In this document: positions 45,541 through 57,400 of the stretch, in pieces | Layout of the letters: each line of letters starts with the position of its first letter | Position numbering within the stretch: position 1 is the first letter of the stretch | NCBI GenBank assembly: GCA_047495785.1 | Contig: JBLDXI010000024.1 | Span: 3,286,001 to 3,350,000, forward strand | DNA: 64,000 nt | Reading direction: 5' to 3' | From: Lepidodermella squamata | Taxonomy: Eukaryota > Gastrotricha | Translations under genes and position numbers: made by a program | Notes under the pieces: generated by a model | Told to the model about the DNA's origin: nothing | Database searches by the model: none | The model's input: only the letters and a program-made list of their open reading frames with translations

Positions 45541-48016
45541 CTATGTCTTAATGAAACATGGGTAGGCCGAAATGAAGCTTGTGGTTTCAGCCAGAATGAT
45601 TAGTCCGAAAGAATAAATGCTTGTGTGCAGGGTCGTCTGATTCTCATCGACAACGGCTAATAGGAACATGATGCAGTAGAAAATTATTGTTGCATTCGTA
45701 ACAGCGAGCCGTGTGCATACGACCTCCATTTTAAGCTCCTTGCCAAACGGAATCGATCTCAAAGCGTAGCCGAGAAACGAGCCCGCCGCTAGAATGAGCG
45801 CATTTAAGCAGGAAAATGTAGCTAGGTATGCGAAATTAGCATCAGATTGGCAGGACAAAGTAATGGTATCAGAATATGAGTCCAACTCAATATTGAAAGC
45901 AATAGGAGTGTAAATGAGTCTCACAACGCATTCAGAGCTCCCCAGCCAAATGATAAAAGTCAAAATCGTTGCTGTCATCGGTATCAAGAATCCTGACAGC
46001 AATAGCCTGGGGTTGAAATTGAACGTAATTTCTGCGAGACTTGAAGCAGATTCACTGTTCGTCGATGTTGTTCGATGTAAGGAGAACATACTACCAGATC
46101 GTTCAGGCTTATTCCACTCGTAACTTTTCCTTACATTCACAGAAGAATTTCGAGCAATAGCGGGTTGATATGAGGCCGACATAGAAGCTGGTTTGAGATT
46201 GCTATTTGCCACCGACAATCGAGCAGGGCAAGCCAGTCGCATCTTGCAAGCTGCTCGATGAATCATCAAGAGTTTCCCAAACAAGCTACTGGCAATAGCT
46301 GTTAAACCGAAAACTGCTAACGTCATTTTAGCCAAGCATACGGGAACAGTAGCATAGTCTTCTTTAAAACTGAAGATCCAGTTGAAAAATGCGGAAAGCT
46401 GAATGATCAAAGAGCCGATTAACACTCCGTAGGTGGGTAAACGAATAAGACAATTGATATTCGAATGTTTTGCTAGAAGCAGTAACGGTATGATAATAGA
46501 AACTGTACAGCTAATCCAAAGCGCCAATCCAGTGTAAAACATTTCCTCTGGATACCGGTAATAGAAATGAAGGACGCGTGACAAATCTTTCGGAACTTCA
46601 CCTGATTCAGTGAACCAAATCGGTTTTTGAATTGTCTTCATGTGATAATCAGATAAGTTGCGCTTAGAAATAGGTGTATCACTGTCTATATCAGGCTCAA
46701 TTTTGTAAATCAGCCTAGGAACGCCATTGATGGCCTGCATTGTCCAAGTTGGTTCGTAGTCCATTTCTAATCGCTTCGAGTACTTCATCATTCCAATTCT
46801 GAGACCTCGTAATGAAGTTTCAGCCGCACTTTTGTTTACAACTTGCATCACCAACTCTGGATCAGTTTTGAAGTCTAAGAGACTTTTGTTGTAGACATCT
46901 CGCAAAATTCTGTCACTTTTATCCAGAGACATCAGAGCCTGGAGGGCCGAGTCGTGGCAAGCGTGACGTATCGCATAGTCTGGTGGCCTCACACCGTTCA
47001 ACAAAGTGTTCAAGCGAGCATCGAACTGAAGCATGTCATACCCAAGAGACGAATTTCCAGTGTATTCGACAGCGCTAAGAAACACCCCGACCCATAGCGT
47101 GTGTTTGAATTGTTCGATGATTTTCTCGCGTGAACAACCAGGTATGTTGAAAAAGTTGACAATATCCGGGGAAAAGTAAGCGAAAGACGTTATTTGGAAT
47201 AAATATCGCGGCGCCCGAATGCCAGCATCATACGCCAAGCACAGAAATTTGGCGACAATTTGAATGTTCGATGTTCCTATGGCAATAGATCGAGCTCTAC
47301 TGTCTTTGAAAGCTTGTACCACTGAACTATCAACGTCGAGCTCTGAGGTGAAAATTGCGAATTTGATGCCGTTTTCTACTGTGAATTTGTAAACTTTCTT
47401 ATTGCTGGGGTATTCCTGAAAGTCATTGTTGTGGAATATGTTGATTTCATTATATTGAGCTTACATTTGAATTTCCTGCCCATGTCAACATTCCCACCTC
47501 CTCATGACCGGCGATGAATTTTGTGAAGAAGGTTCCAGTAACCGCAGTCTCTTCAGCCGGTAGCATTGTGCGATACAGATTAGGGAAAGTTCTCCTATTA
47601 GCTGAAAATACTGCCCCCGTGCAACCATAGGTAAATTGAACCATTTTGAAAAATGCAGATAAATAAGATGAATATTGGCAGAAGCTGAATGATCCGACAA
47701 AGGCTGGGGCAATATTTACACCAGGTTCATTCGCCATTTTAACAAAATCCAGTATCGTCTGCGGAACGAGGATTGCGTTCTGACCCTCCTCCTTGAAAAC
47801 AGGATCGATTTGGTAGTGGGGCAGAATGTCAGGATGATTGTTGACCGTTTCAAACGCTATTTGCATCGCCCCAGTACAAGCGCGACCGTCCATGGCGAGC
47901 CTCGACGGCGTTATTGCTAATAACATCAACTTGTTGGTCTTTGCAAGGGAAAGCGATAGCAGCGCAGCTAGGCACACGAGACGCGAAAAATTCATAATAT
48001 TCAAAATTGTTCGCAT
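45541..48016 (-). CDS. Class C GPCR, GABA-B-receptor-like
   Basis: Two exons, complement(47465-48016) and complement(45541-47415), join in phase 0 across a 49-nt intron to 808 residues. A signal peptide (LVCLAALLSLSLA) leads into a periplasmic-binding-type (ANF receptor) ligand domain with AFETVNNHPDILPHYQI and FPNLYRTMLPAEE, followed after about residue 470 by seven helices. Absence of a Cys-rich domain between the two parts resembles GABA-B rather than glutamate receptors. Odd points: the loop between helices 3 and 4 is about 80 residues and Ser-rich (usually about 25), and there is essentially no C-terminal tail after helix 7 (YPCFIKT). The ligand is unknown. MNFSRL at residue 8 is an alternative start. 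Confidence 0.8.
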
Positions 48017-48856
48017 TTTTGAATTAACCTGTTTTGATCCCTGAGTCTAGGACTTTTCGCGATTCTGAGTGGCGGATGGGAAAATCGCGTGACTCGATAG
48101 AAAGTGTTTCCGCGAAAAGTTCGATTCACAGAGTGTGACAATTTTTCCGCCGGTATATGTATAACATAATAAAGCTGCAAAATATTCAAGCTATTCTTCA
48201 ACCCTCTCGCGGGAAGCGCAGTCGTAAAAAAATAGTTTCTGGCTACATCTAAATTTGACACTGGATAGATCGTATGAATTCAAACCCACGTGGATCGAAT
48301 GTAATAATAGCGCACCAGAAACAAATAACCGTAATTGCGATAATAAAACATACACTTTTTACCACATGAAATCCTCTCAGTTGGGCCCTATGAGTATCCT
48401 AATGCCCTGATTTTCAATGTCGATCTGAATTCATGCCAAAAATCACCCTAAACCATCTCTAGGCTTGAAACAGTATTGGAATTCCAGGGCAAATTTCACT
48501 TGACTGGTGGATTCAGCCTGAAAGATTACTCTACGCTACGTACTCTATTCGTAAGGCGGAGTCAAGGCGGATGAAAAACAAATGAATTACTACCGCGTCA
48601 AAATCATATTTCAGAACAACTGAGAAGTAGTAAAAAAGAACAAAAGGTCATATCTTATCGCAGGCTGGATTATTTTTCATCATTCAATCAGGGACTGAAT
48701 GCTGCCACAGCTCATTATTACTTTGGAATGAGTTCGAAGATCATTTTTAGTTAGAAAAATATTGGGCTATTATTCAAGTTGCAGGCCTTAGTAATGAGTC
48801 TCTCTTATAAAGCTTTATTCATATGTCTGGAATAATTCAACTCGAATGGGAAAGTT
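48017..48856. other. Intergenic, no gene recognised
   Basis: Upstream region of the GPCR gene and 3' flank of the next ankyrin gene, both on minus. No convincing frame is present. Confidence 0.5.
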
Positions 48857-49628
48857 TCAAGCCAAGGGTGCGCCTTTTGATTTCAACCATGCCACAACAT
48901 TTATCTGATTATTCCGCCGAGCCAGACTCAAAGCAGTTGCGCCCTGTTTATCTCGAACGTCAAGCTTCGCCCTTGAACTCTCGACCAAAAGCTGAACGAT
49001 TTTCAGGTAGCCAGATGCGGCAGCCCACATGACGGGAGTTCTTCCGTACGTTGCATCTGCCAATTCTACGACTTTTCCGGCGGCGTGATCTCGAATAAGC
49101 AATTCGACTATCCCATAGTGGCCGTAGTAACACGCCCAAGCGAGAGCTGTCATACCTTGAAAACAATGTCTAAACTAAATCTCCATGGTGATTTAATTTC
49201 AGCATACCTTTTCCAAGCGAGACGGGCCCTACAACTGGCGAATCATCCGAGGCGTTAACGTCGATACAAGGCTTCTTGTTTTTTCCACTTTCGTCAAGAA
49301 CTGGAGCGCTGTCTCGAAGCAGCTCACGGACCCGGTAGAATGCTCCTCTTCTACATGCATCGAAGAATTCCTGTTAAATTGCTGGTGTTATCGCGGAATT
49401 TCATTATCATGCAAATAGGCTTACCACTTGTTTGAGCTTATCTATCTGAAGTTTAACTTTGGGCGGGATTGGAACAGCTCCCCACCAGCCTGAATTTGGC
49501 TTCTTGTTGACGTCGACAGTTCCGTCCCCAGCTTGGGTGCCTTTTTCGTTACCTGTCGACCTGCTGATATCATCCTCACGCTGAACAGTGACGTTTTCTT
49601 TTGGCTGAGCCCACTTTGGCAAGATCAT
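48857..49628 (-). CDS. Small ankyrin-repeat protein
   Basis: Three exons, complement(49425-49628, 49208-49370, 48857-49155), close in frame to 221 residues. The N-terminal 50 residues are polar and low-complexity, ending in GWWGAVPIPPKVKLQIDKL. A first degenerate ankyrin unit follows (FFDACRRGAFYRVRELL), and the third exon holds more typical units (MTALAWACYYGHYGIVELL, TPVMWAAASGYLKIVQLL, TALSLARRNNQINVVAWL). The end is KSKGAPLA. No signal or membrane segment is present, so it is probably an intracellular binding protein. No partner can be inferred. Confidence 0.75.
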
Positions 49629-50558
49629 TCCTTAAAAGCCAGATTTAGAGCTATAACTGCACTCAAGTCAAAATCGCCTGCGTGAAAAGAGCGCGGTAAA
49701 TGTTTTAGAGCGTTTAGAGGCGACTGAAAGGCACATCGTAGCAACCAAATACCTCTGATTGTTATTTATTGCCGCATTTAGCGCACAAACTGCTGTCAAA
49801 TCTTTAATTGAATCAAAAGCTGAATCATTGCTTGCGGAGTAGCGAGGCGTGGGTGTATTCGTTTTATCCGAGATTTTGTGCTAGATTTGAAGTACTAGAA
49901 AAGGCGAGAAATATCCTGTATTTGTTGTGTTACCAGTTTTGAGTTTTGAAGCTCCATTATTGCTGATTGCTGAAGAGACTAAGACTAAAATTAAATATAT
50001 ATCCCATAGAGTCATTAGATCGATTACAGTATTCATAATTCTCCAGACTTCAATACTTCCCACTTCCAACTTTTGCATTGCTAACAGTTAACAAAGCCAT
50101 CAATTTAGACATGAGCATGTCACTCATGTAATATATTGGAAAATGTATTACATGAATTTTCGCCAGAAGCCCTGGGCGGCCGCTAGCTGCAACATTTCCA
50201 TGGCTACATGCCTATATGCGATAATACTGCTTCCATAATATTCAAGCTTTCAAGCTTATATCTAATTTCATAGCATAATATCCATTGATTCGCCGGTAAA
50301 ATCCACGCCAGGTTAATACGACCCATGGTTTATCCTTATTCTGGCACATTATCGCATTACATTTTTATTAACCTTTTTGAACTTGCAAATAATTGTTGAG
50401 TAAATTGTTGAGCTTCCATATAAAATTACGCTGCGACCTCATATGGGCTGACATTACCCTTATTATACATTTCAGCCACTAAATTAGTTCGTGCTGAATA
50501 ACCCTTTTTCACTTTTCACCTGAGTTTTTCCGTAAAAGAGACATTTGGAATAAGGAAA
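49629..50558. other. Intergenic between divergent genes, no supported gene
   Basis: AT-rich. A minus-strand frame at 49881-50078 has a hydrophobic start but no other support. Confidence 0.5.
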
Positions 50559-50825
50559 ATGCTTGCCTTCGTTTCTCACAATTGCTCATCGGTGGTATTT
50601 TTGATGTGGTTTGGCATGATAATACTCACCCTCTTGCCCTCGCTTACAACCGCCTGCTTGCAAGGTGACTACGCTGCCGAGGTGGATGATTTGCCACACT
50701 GTTCATCGAGCGAGTGTTCCGACTTCCACGCTTGCCAAGTCTACGGGCACAAGCAGAAGTGTAAGCGAGTCAAGAACAAAAAATGCAAATGCCTCCTCAG
50801 ACGAGATCTTCCTTTCGCGATCTAG
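50559..50825 (+). CDS. Small secreted Cys-rich peptide
   Basis: A single frame of 88 residues. A hydrophobic leader (VFLMWFGMIILTLLPSLTTA) is followed by a mature part with eight cysteines spaced C-x14-C-x4-C-x5-C-x8-C-x6-C-x-C, counting from the first Cys after the leader to the CKC pair, and a very basic C-terminal third (KCKRVKNKKCKCLLRR). The pattern is that of a compact disulphide-rich extracellular peptide. I could not match it to a named antimicrobial or regulatory family. The in-frame Met at 50604 would also give a good leader. It stands alone, 177 bp before the kinase-like gene. No intron is needed. Confidence 0.55.
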   Translation: MLAFVSHNCSSVVFLMWFGMIILTLLPSLTTACLQGDYAAEVDDLPHCSSSECSDFHACQVYGHKQKCKRVKNKKCKCLLRRDLPFAI

Positions 50826-51001
50826 TCCGCCGCACACTGGCAATGACGTTATTCAATTTGCTTTTATCAATTTGCTATATAAGTATATGCTGTGAATACC
50901 GCATTGTGAGATAAAATTATCGCAATTGTTATCTCTGACAGCGCTTTGAGTGAGTATAGAAATAAAATCTCGCTTGTTTCTTCCGGGTGCTCAATGAAAT
51001 A

Positions 51002-52893
51002 ATGACCAACTCTGGTTGTTTGGATCTATATAAAGACGTTCAGAGGGTTTTAGTCGGCTCTGAAGGATCTTCCGACTATGTAACCACGGCTAAGCGATGC
51101 TCAACGGCAGAAACGTCGGAAAACACTTACGCACTTAAATTCTATGAATTCAAGCCGAATACATCTCAGGACCAATGTGGGGAGAAGTCATCGGCCGAGT
51201 CTTACCGACTCATGTTTATCAGAGCCGCTAATCTACTACAGGACATCAGCCATTACAGCATTGTCAGAATCTTTGGATGTTCGGAAGGTCTGTTAGCTTA
51301 AAGCTCCATAACTTGATATCGCATTTACTTCTTAAAAGATGTGGGAAATCTCACTTTCTGCCTGGAGAGGGAATATTTAGAGGAAGGAAGCCTTTTGCAA
51401 GAGATCAAAAAGCGATCAAAGGGCCTGGATTATCATAATTTCGAGCCTGAACAGATCCGCAACTGGTTTACCCAAATCGCCCTCGCGCTACACTACCTGC
51501 ATCAAGCTCATAAAATCGTACATTGGAACTTGAAATCGCGAAATGTTTTCTTCTGCACGAATAAAACGCGCGTGAAACTTGGCGTTCCTAACATGCTACC
51601 GCAAGGCGCCTACTCGAATTCGGCTGTTCCTTACATGTCCCCACAGCAGTTGGAGGGCAATCCGCCGCAATTCAGTGACGATCTCTGGAGCCTTGGAGTC
51701 CTACTTTTCGAAATGTTGACCTTTCGATATCCTGTAAGTTTTGATTAGCAAGCTTCCGTCGGCTTACTCCTCCAATTTCTAGTTTGAACCTCAACTTGAA
51801 GATTTGCCCAAATCCAGACGAGCAGCCCTTCTATCAGCTATAAACAAGTAAGTCCTAATGTGGCAATGATTTCTTAATCCTAATTCCATTCTAAAGAGGT
51901 GAAAGGTCCTGCAACTTGCCGAAAGAAGTACCAACCCAAGTTCAGTCTTTGGTAGAAGAATTGCTCCAAGTTGATAAGGAGAAGAGAATCACCCTGGATA
52001 AATTGATCGAGCATAGTTACCTACATGGAGCTCTGACGCCGTTCAACCCCTTGAAACAAAGCCTGGTTAATAGAGAGCGAAGTTTGAGCAGGCCACCGGA
52101 AAACAACTTCACAGCCTTGCCGAAGCATCACGAAAATGGCGGCTCATTCCCTATGACAGCTTGGGCGTTTTTCGGATGGTTTAAACGGACTGATGTAAGC
52201 TAGTTAATACTTTAGAGTGATAGTTTCCTTATTGATGAGTCTATATAGGACCAACAATTCGTTGATGCTGCTTACTGGGGCGATGTTCCTAAAGCTAGGG
52301 CTTTATTGGACCATGGCGGGGTTACATCACTAGAAGTCAAAGATACCAGTTATTTCTGGTATGCATCTACAGCTCTAATCGCTGCCAGTGAGTATGGCCA
52401 CGACGAAATGGTTAAATTTCTCATTGAACGAGGGGCGGATGTTGAGGCTAAAGACCGGTGTGGAGTGACGCCCTTGATAGCATCAGCTACAAACGGCCAT
52501 TTATTATGCGTGAAACTGCTCATTGAGTTGGGTGGAGCGGAAACTGAGAATCGGAATAATTTAACCACCCCTGGAGGTACAGCTTTAATGGCTGCGGCGT
52601 GCAAAGGCCAAACTCATGTTGTGACGTATCTAATCGACGAGGCGAAAGCTAACATTGAGGCAAGAAACGACCATGGATCAACTCCCTTAATCGGCGCTAG
52701 TTATTTTTGTCATCTCGAGACAGTTAGAGCTTTGCTGAAACGGGGAGCCGATGTGAATGCGGAGCGGTCTTTACCTGGTGATCGGCGAACAGCTCTCGAA
52801 ATGGCGGGGAAGTATCCCATGGCTAGTGCGCTGGTGAAACGGGATATGGCTGAGATTGTTCGATTGCTAAAAAATAAAGGCGTCAAATATTGA
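51002..52893 (+). CDS. NEK-like pseudokinase fused to ankyrin repeats
   Basis: Exons 51002-51287, 51339-51733, 51783-51847, 51897-52194 and 52249-52893 close in frame to 562 residues. Residues of about 5-280 have a protein kinase fold: the beta-3 lysine in YALKFYEF, the hinge CLEREYLEEGSL, and the late motifs YMSPQQLEG and DDLWSLGVLLFEML. The catalytic loop reads HWNLKSRN instead of HRDLKxxN, and the metal-binding DFG is replaced by VPN (KLGVPNM). Catalysis should therefore be lost. Residues of about 349-562 are about five ankyrin repeats (TALIAASEYGHDEMVKFL, TPLIASATNGHLLCVKLL and so on). It probably acts as an allosteric or scaffold protein in the cytosol. NEK-type affinity is a judgement from the helical lobe. 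AATAAA is at about 52,911. Confidence 0.8.
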
Positions 52894-52946
52894 TGATCAA
52901 TTTTATTGAAGAATAAATTGCCAATCGATAATAAATAATAAATAAA

Positions 52947-53798
52947 TTAGATTTTGGTGGATTTCATGACTTCTTGACCTTCCTTCCACGGCGTGAAAAC
53001 TGGAGCCGTCCTAATGAATCCAGTCCCTCGAGCTGTCACAACTTGCCCTGCTGGGGCGTTTGGAACTTTGACAATCGATGATTTGTAATCTTTTCCATAA
53101 TTTACAACTATGCCACCGGTGGAATAGTAGCGAGAGGGCTTATAACCAATACGGGTTGTACTTGGTTTCAGCGGCTCTGAATAAGCCGAGGTCTCGTCCA
53201 TTAAAGACTCAGTAGGCCGTGGGAAAGGGATCATTCCCGCACGTAGGGAGATTTTCAGTGGCTGCTTTTGCTCGATTGATTCTTCCGCTGGCATCGAGAG
53301 TACTAACTTAGGGACATGGTCACCCTCGTAATAAGCCAATGGCCTGTTGTCGGCAAAAGACCGCTTTCCGAATATTCGAATTCTGTTGAATGAGATGATT
53401 ACTCAAGTTTGAGAATTCAAATGGTCAAACCTATGCTGCAAAGCAGCAGGCATTCCGAAATGAGAGTCGCGATGGCCTATTAGGACCCCTCGTTGCAAGG
53501 AAGTGCTGTATTCGTTCGACGGCTCTCGCTTACGTCTCGAAGTTTCAGCTAGAAGTTCTTCCAACATCGCCAGATCTGGGTCGTCCTCGCTGATAGACGC
53601 CAGTTTCCGAAATGGCGAGCCTCCGCCGGTTTTCAGGCGTAAACGGGAGTAGAGTTCTTGGGCAGTTAGTCCCGATCGCTTTTGGCCAAGTCGCAAATTT
53701 CTCATATCGTATAGCTCTGGATCATCATCCATAAACATAAGCTCGCCATATGACAGGCAAACTACACAGGCTGAAATGACGGTAAATAATATTGACAT
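52947..53798 (-). CDS. Candidate neuropeptide/prohormone precursor
   Basis: Two exons, complement(53431-53798) and complement(52947-53382), join in frame across a 48-nt intron to 267 residues. MSILFTVISACVVCLSYGE is a signal peptide. Processing sites follow: LRLGQKR, TSRRKR, and across the splice junction HRIRIFGKR. GKR is the classical signal for dibasic cleavage and C-terminal amidation, so a peptide of about 37 residues that starts EPSNEYS after RRKR and ends in RIRIF-amide is predicted. The C-terminal 130 residues are Tyr/Pro-rich, without further Cys. Secretion into the regulated pathway is inferred from these sites. I do not recognise a named family. The receptor is unknown. It is convergent with the pseudokinase gene. 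Confidence 0.6.
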
Positions 53799-54463
53799 TT
53801 TAGCCGAATTTTAGTAAAAAATATGTTGCATCATTCCGCTTTTATAAGAGGACCAATCTGCTATCGGCGGCAGACATCGAATTTTCGAACGCAAATTATC
53901 GGGAAGTGGGATGTGCATGCTATTATGCCTCCTACACAGCAGTTGAGTGGTCGCCATTTTTATGTATGGATATTAGTTATTATAGCTGGTTAAATTGAAA
54001 TGAGAGATCTTGAATTACCTGGCGCTGTCCACCCGCTCATCGATTAAATCTCTGCGCCGATCGCAATATTTTGATGCACTTTTGTCTAGTCGTGTATAGC
54101 CAATCCTGGTATGTGAGAGCAGTTATGAGCTTGCCATGACTGAGAAAAAGAATTGACTTCCTTGGTTTCGTAATCCGATCAACTTTCCAAAGCAGTTTAG
54201 GGAGCAATTCGCTATGGCTGCTCGGTGAAAATTTTTACATCATAGAGATCACGTTACGATAATGTTAGTACCAATTTGGTATCACGTTAGCGGTTTGTCT
54301 GTATCACCCGTTTCGAGGTGACTCCAGGGAGCACCACGAGGAGGTCAACCGCTCAGCTCCCCGAAACAAAATCAAAGCGCAAAATAATTATGAAAGCTAC
54401 CGCAGTGGTGCAATTATCACAAAGGGCGTTGCGTCTGGCCGTTCCGACTTACCGTCAACAAAA
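53799..54463. other. Intergenic, no gene recognised
   Basis: This is the promoter side of the neuropeptide candidate and the 3' flank of the giant lectin gene. TTTTATAAGAG near 53,840, read on minus, could be a TATA-like element about 40 bp above the start codon. Confidence 0.4.
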
Positions 54464-57400
54464 TCAATCATTAAACTTACAAACACATTTAGATGGTAGC
54501 CATGGTTTAGCCCAACCGGTGTAATTCAGCACTCCCCATGTTTTGTTTGCTAACAACATCGTTCCAAACATTTTTCTTGTAGCTAGAAAAAAAAGCTTAG
54601 ACTTACCAATACATGCAATGACCACCTGGCTGTCCCATGATAACGGGTCCAGAGTCTCGATGTCATAACATTCGTAGGTAAAATTCGTAGCAAACTCATA
54701 GATCGCATTAGCCGCAGCCGGGACTACACCAGAGATTTTGACATTGGGATAAATCGGCGGGCTGTCACAATTCAAGGGAATGCAAACACCAGGCGTTTTC
54801 GGCTCCCACTGCTGGGTATCACCGCAGTAAATAGTTTTCGATTTGACGTAACTATCACCGTCTTTGAAAGTGTAACCGCGGACACAAGTGTACTCCCAGG
54901 TTGTGTGCGCCCTGTTCTGAGCATCATAAGGCAGTGGATCAGGAATGGTGAAATTATTCCATGAATAATCCACAACAGGAGGCATAGGACACCGCGTGGA
55001 CTTGCAAATGATCTCTTCCCCGGTCCAGTCACCGTACGGTGGGGCGCAGATTCGAACAGCCAAGCCGGTTGAAACCATCATAAAATCATCGGCACATTGA
55101 TAGAAGAGAGTCATGGTCCCTGCCGAGACTTCGACATTTGGCAGACGGACAGCACTACTGTTTGATAAATCGGGATACATGCCGCATAACGTCCGGCAAT
55201 CCAGCCAATCACCGACCCATCTTTGATTGCCAGTGTTGCATGTCAAAACAGTAGTATCACCCTGCCACTTTGAGTTGGTGAAACCAGGCAAGCAGGTGTA
55301 ATTCACTGAGATCTTCGAGCTGAAATCAGAAGTGATGATCTCCTGCGAAGTCCCAGTCATAGTCGGCGGAGGCCCACATTGGCCCGGGAAATAACCGCAA
55401 TCATCCATCCTGAAGTACGTATCAGTTCCTGTTTCGGCGGCGCCCTCACCCGGGACACATGTGTCATTCCGTATCTTGCAGTCCCCTTGTGTAGAGCTTT
55501 TCAGGGTGAAAACAGCTGTCCGGCAGGTCCAGCTACCAAAGACTGTGCAGTAAATCGTGCATTCAGTTGCTGTAACTTGCTTCGTTAGGTTGTAAGCGAC
55601 GCCCTCGTCACAGTTGAAATTTGGAATTTTCAAGTATCTCCCAGGTTTGGTGGATCGCCGGACTTTCATGGATGTCCATGATAAATTCGGATCATAGCCG
55701 TTTTTGAATGTGTACCAATACATTTGGGCACTATCAGGGGATTGCTTGCCATAAATAGCGTTCAGGTTGGATGTCTCGGCAGTTGAACTAGAGGAAACGC
55801 ATGGGGTGGGTTGGTCGAACCACCAGCCACCACATAAGTCGAAAATGAAGAAATTTTTGTTCAATGCCTTGAGGGAGTCTCCAGCAGTGGAGCAAGCCTG
55901 ATAGTTCGCGATGTTGAGGGTGTACGCATCACTCTCGGTGTAGAAAAGCTTGTAATAGGCAAAAGCGTATTCATTTCCGGATCGCATTTCAACAAGAAGC
56001 TCGAAATTTGCAGCGGCTGTCAGCCCTTTGATAAGCTTGTTCCCCATCCAGTAATTGTTAGATACTGAACCGATCTGATAATCGAAACCAGCCAAATCGA
56101 GCATGAAAGTTGTCGTGTCATCAACACGACGCTGGATTTGGGTCCATCCTCCACCGAAAGTCTCCATGTCGCAATACGCCTTGAAGGTAACCGGCGACCC
56201 CGCTCCATTGTCAGCAACCATGTCGCTGAAAGTTTGCGACAGATATCGGCTAGTTATTGGCAGATTAGCTTGCTTCCAAGTACAATCATTAGGTGCAGCA
56301 TAAGCTTCAAAATTAATCCACTCAAATCAGTCAAAAATAAGCTAAATCGGAAATCTTACGTTTACAAACAAGGTCACTTCCTGAATAGACTCCACTGCGA
56401 TCGGCCAGCATTAATCTGTTGCTATCGCCGGAAATTTGTCTGAAGGCATGATTGCACTTGTGGCTGTAGGTTGTCTTTCTCCAGTGACAAACTTGGGTAG
56501 TTGAAGCCTTAGGGCGATACAGGATATCGCCAACTTTGGGTTTTATCGCCATTTGTGTAGCTAAACATGACTTGTCCCAGCCGGTCAAAGGCGCCCAGAT
56601 TTGGCCATAAGACCAAGCTGTACTACCCCAATACGCGGCGTTGAGGTTAGCGATTATTCGGCAGCCTGGATTGTTATCAGGCCACGTCCAGCTACCGTCA
56701 ATCGGAGGGTACCACCAAGCACCAAACCATTTAGTGTCATGCCAGTTCATGCAAGCCTTCATGGACCCTCTATCAGGTGTTTGGAAAGGCTGATTGTTGT
56801 GTTCCCACTGACCGAATGCATCACCAGCAAATAAGTTACTCGGCGTCGATGAGTCGTAATTCTTCAGCTGGATTCTATAGTCTTGTTTTTCAGGGTAAAT
56901 TTTGATGTCATCATAGTAGGCATATTTCCACTGTGAGTCAATAGGACTTTTGCAACCTACAAGGAGGGCGTACGGCGCTGACATTGTGAGGCGACTGACG
57001 ACTTCCAGCCCTAACCAATGATCTCCATTCAGACCCTTTGTTGGGCTCGAAAACCCATTTTTATAGTCGCCCCAGCCTCGCCAGAAATCTGTCTCGCCAT
57101 CAGTTCGTCTCTGAATGACAGTCCAACCTGTGCCTCGATTGGGATAATCTGTCGAATTATAGCTGGTTTGGTAATCGCAGAACGCCTGGAATTCAGTGCC
57201 ATCCGAGAGTGTTAAAGTACTAACACCATGGCTGCTGGCAGCCGCGAGGCAGTCCCTGTTTCGCATTCGACGCTTAATCGCGATTTGCGTTGCTGCCATA
57301 GAGACTTTATCCTTTCCCAGTGTGTACCAGTTTACGCCAACGTAACTACGAGGATCGTCGAAAAAGCCGTTCAAGTCAGCTCGCGTCTGAGAGCAATCGG

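Noticed and set aside
49881-50078. Minus-strand frame of 65 codons with a hydrophobic stretch
   Set aside because: The leader-like part starts internally, there is no Cys or motif pattern, and no splice or polyadenylation context was found.
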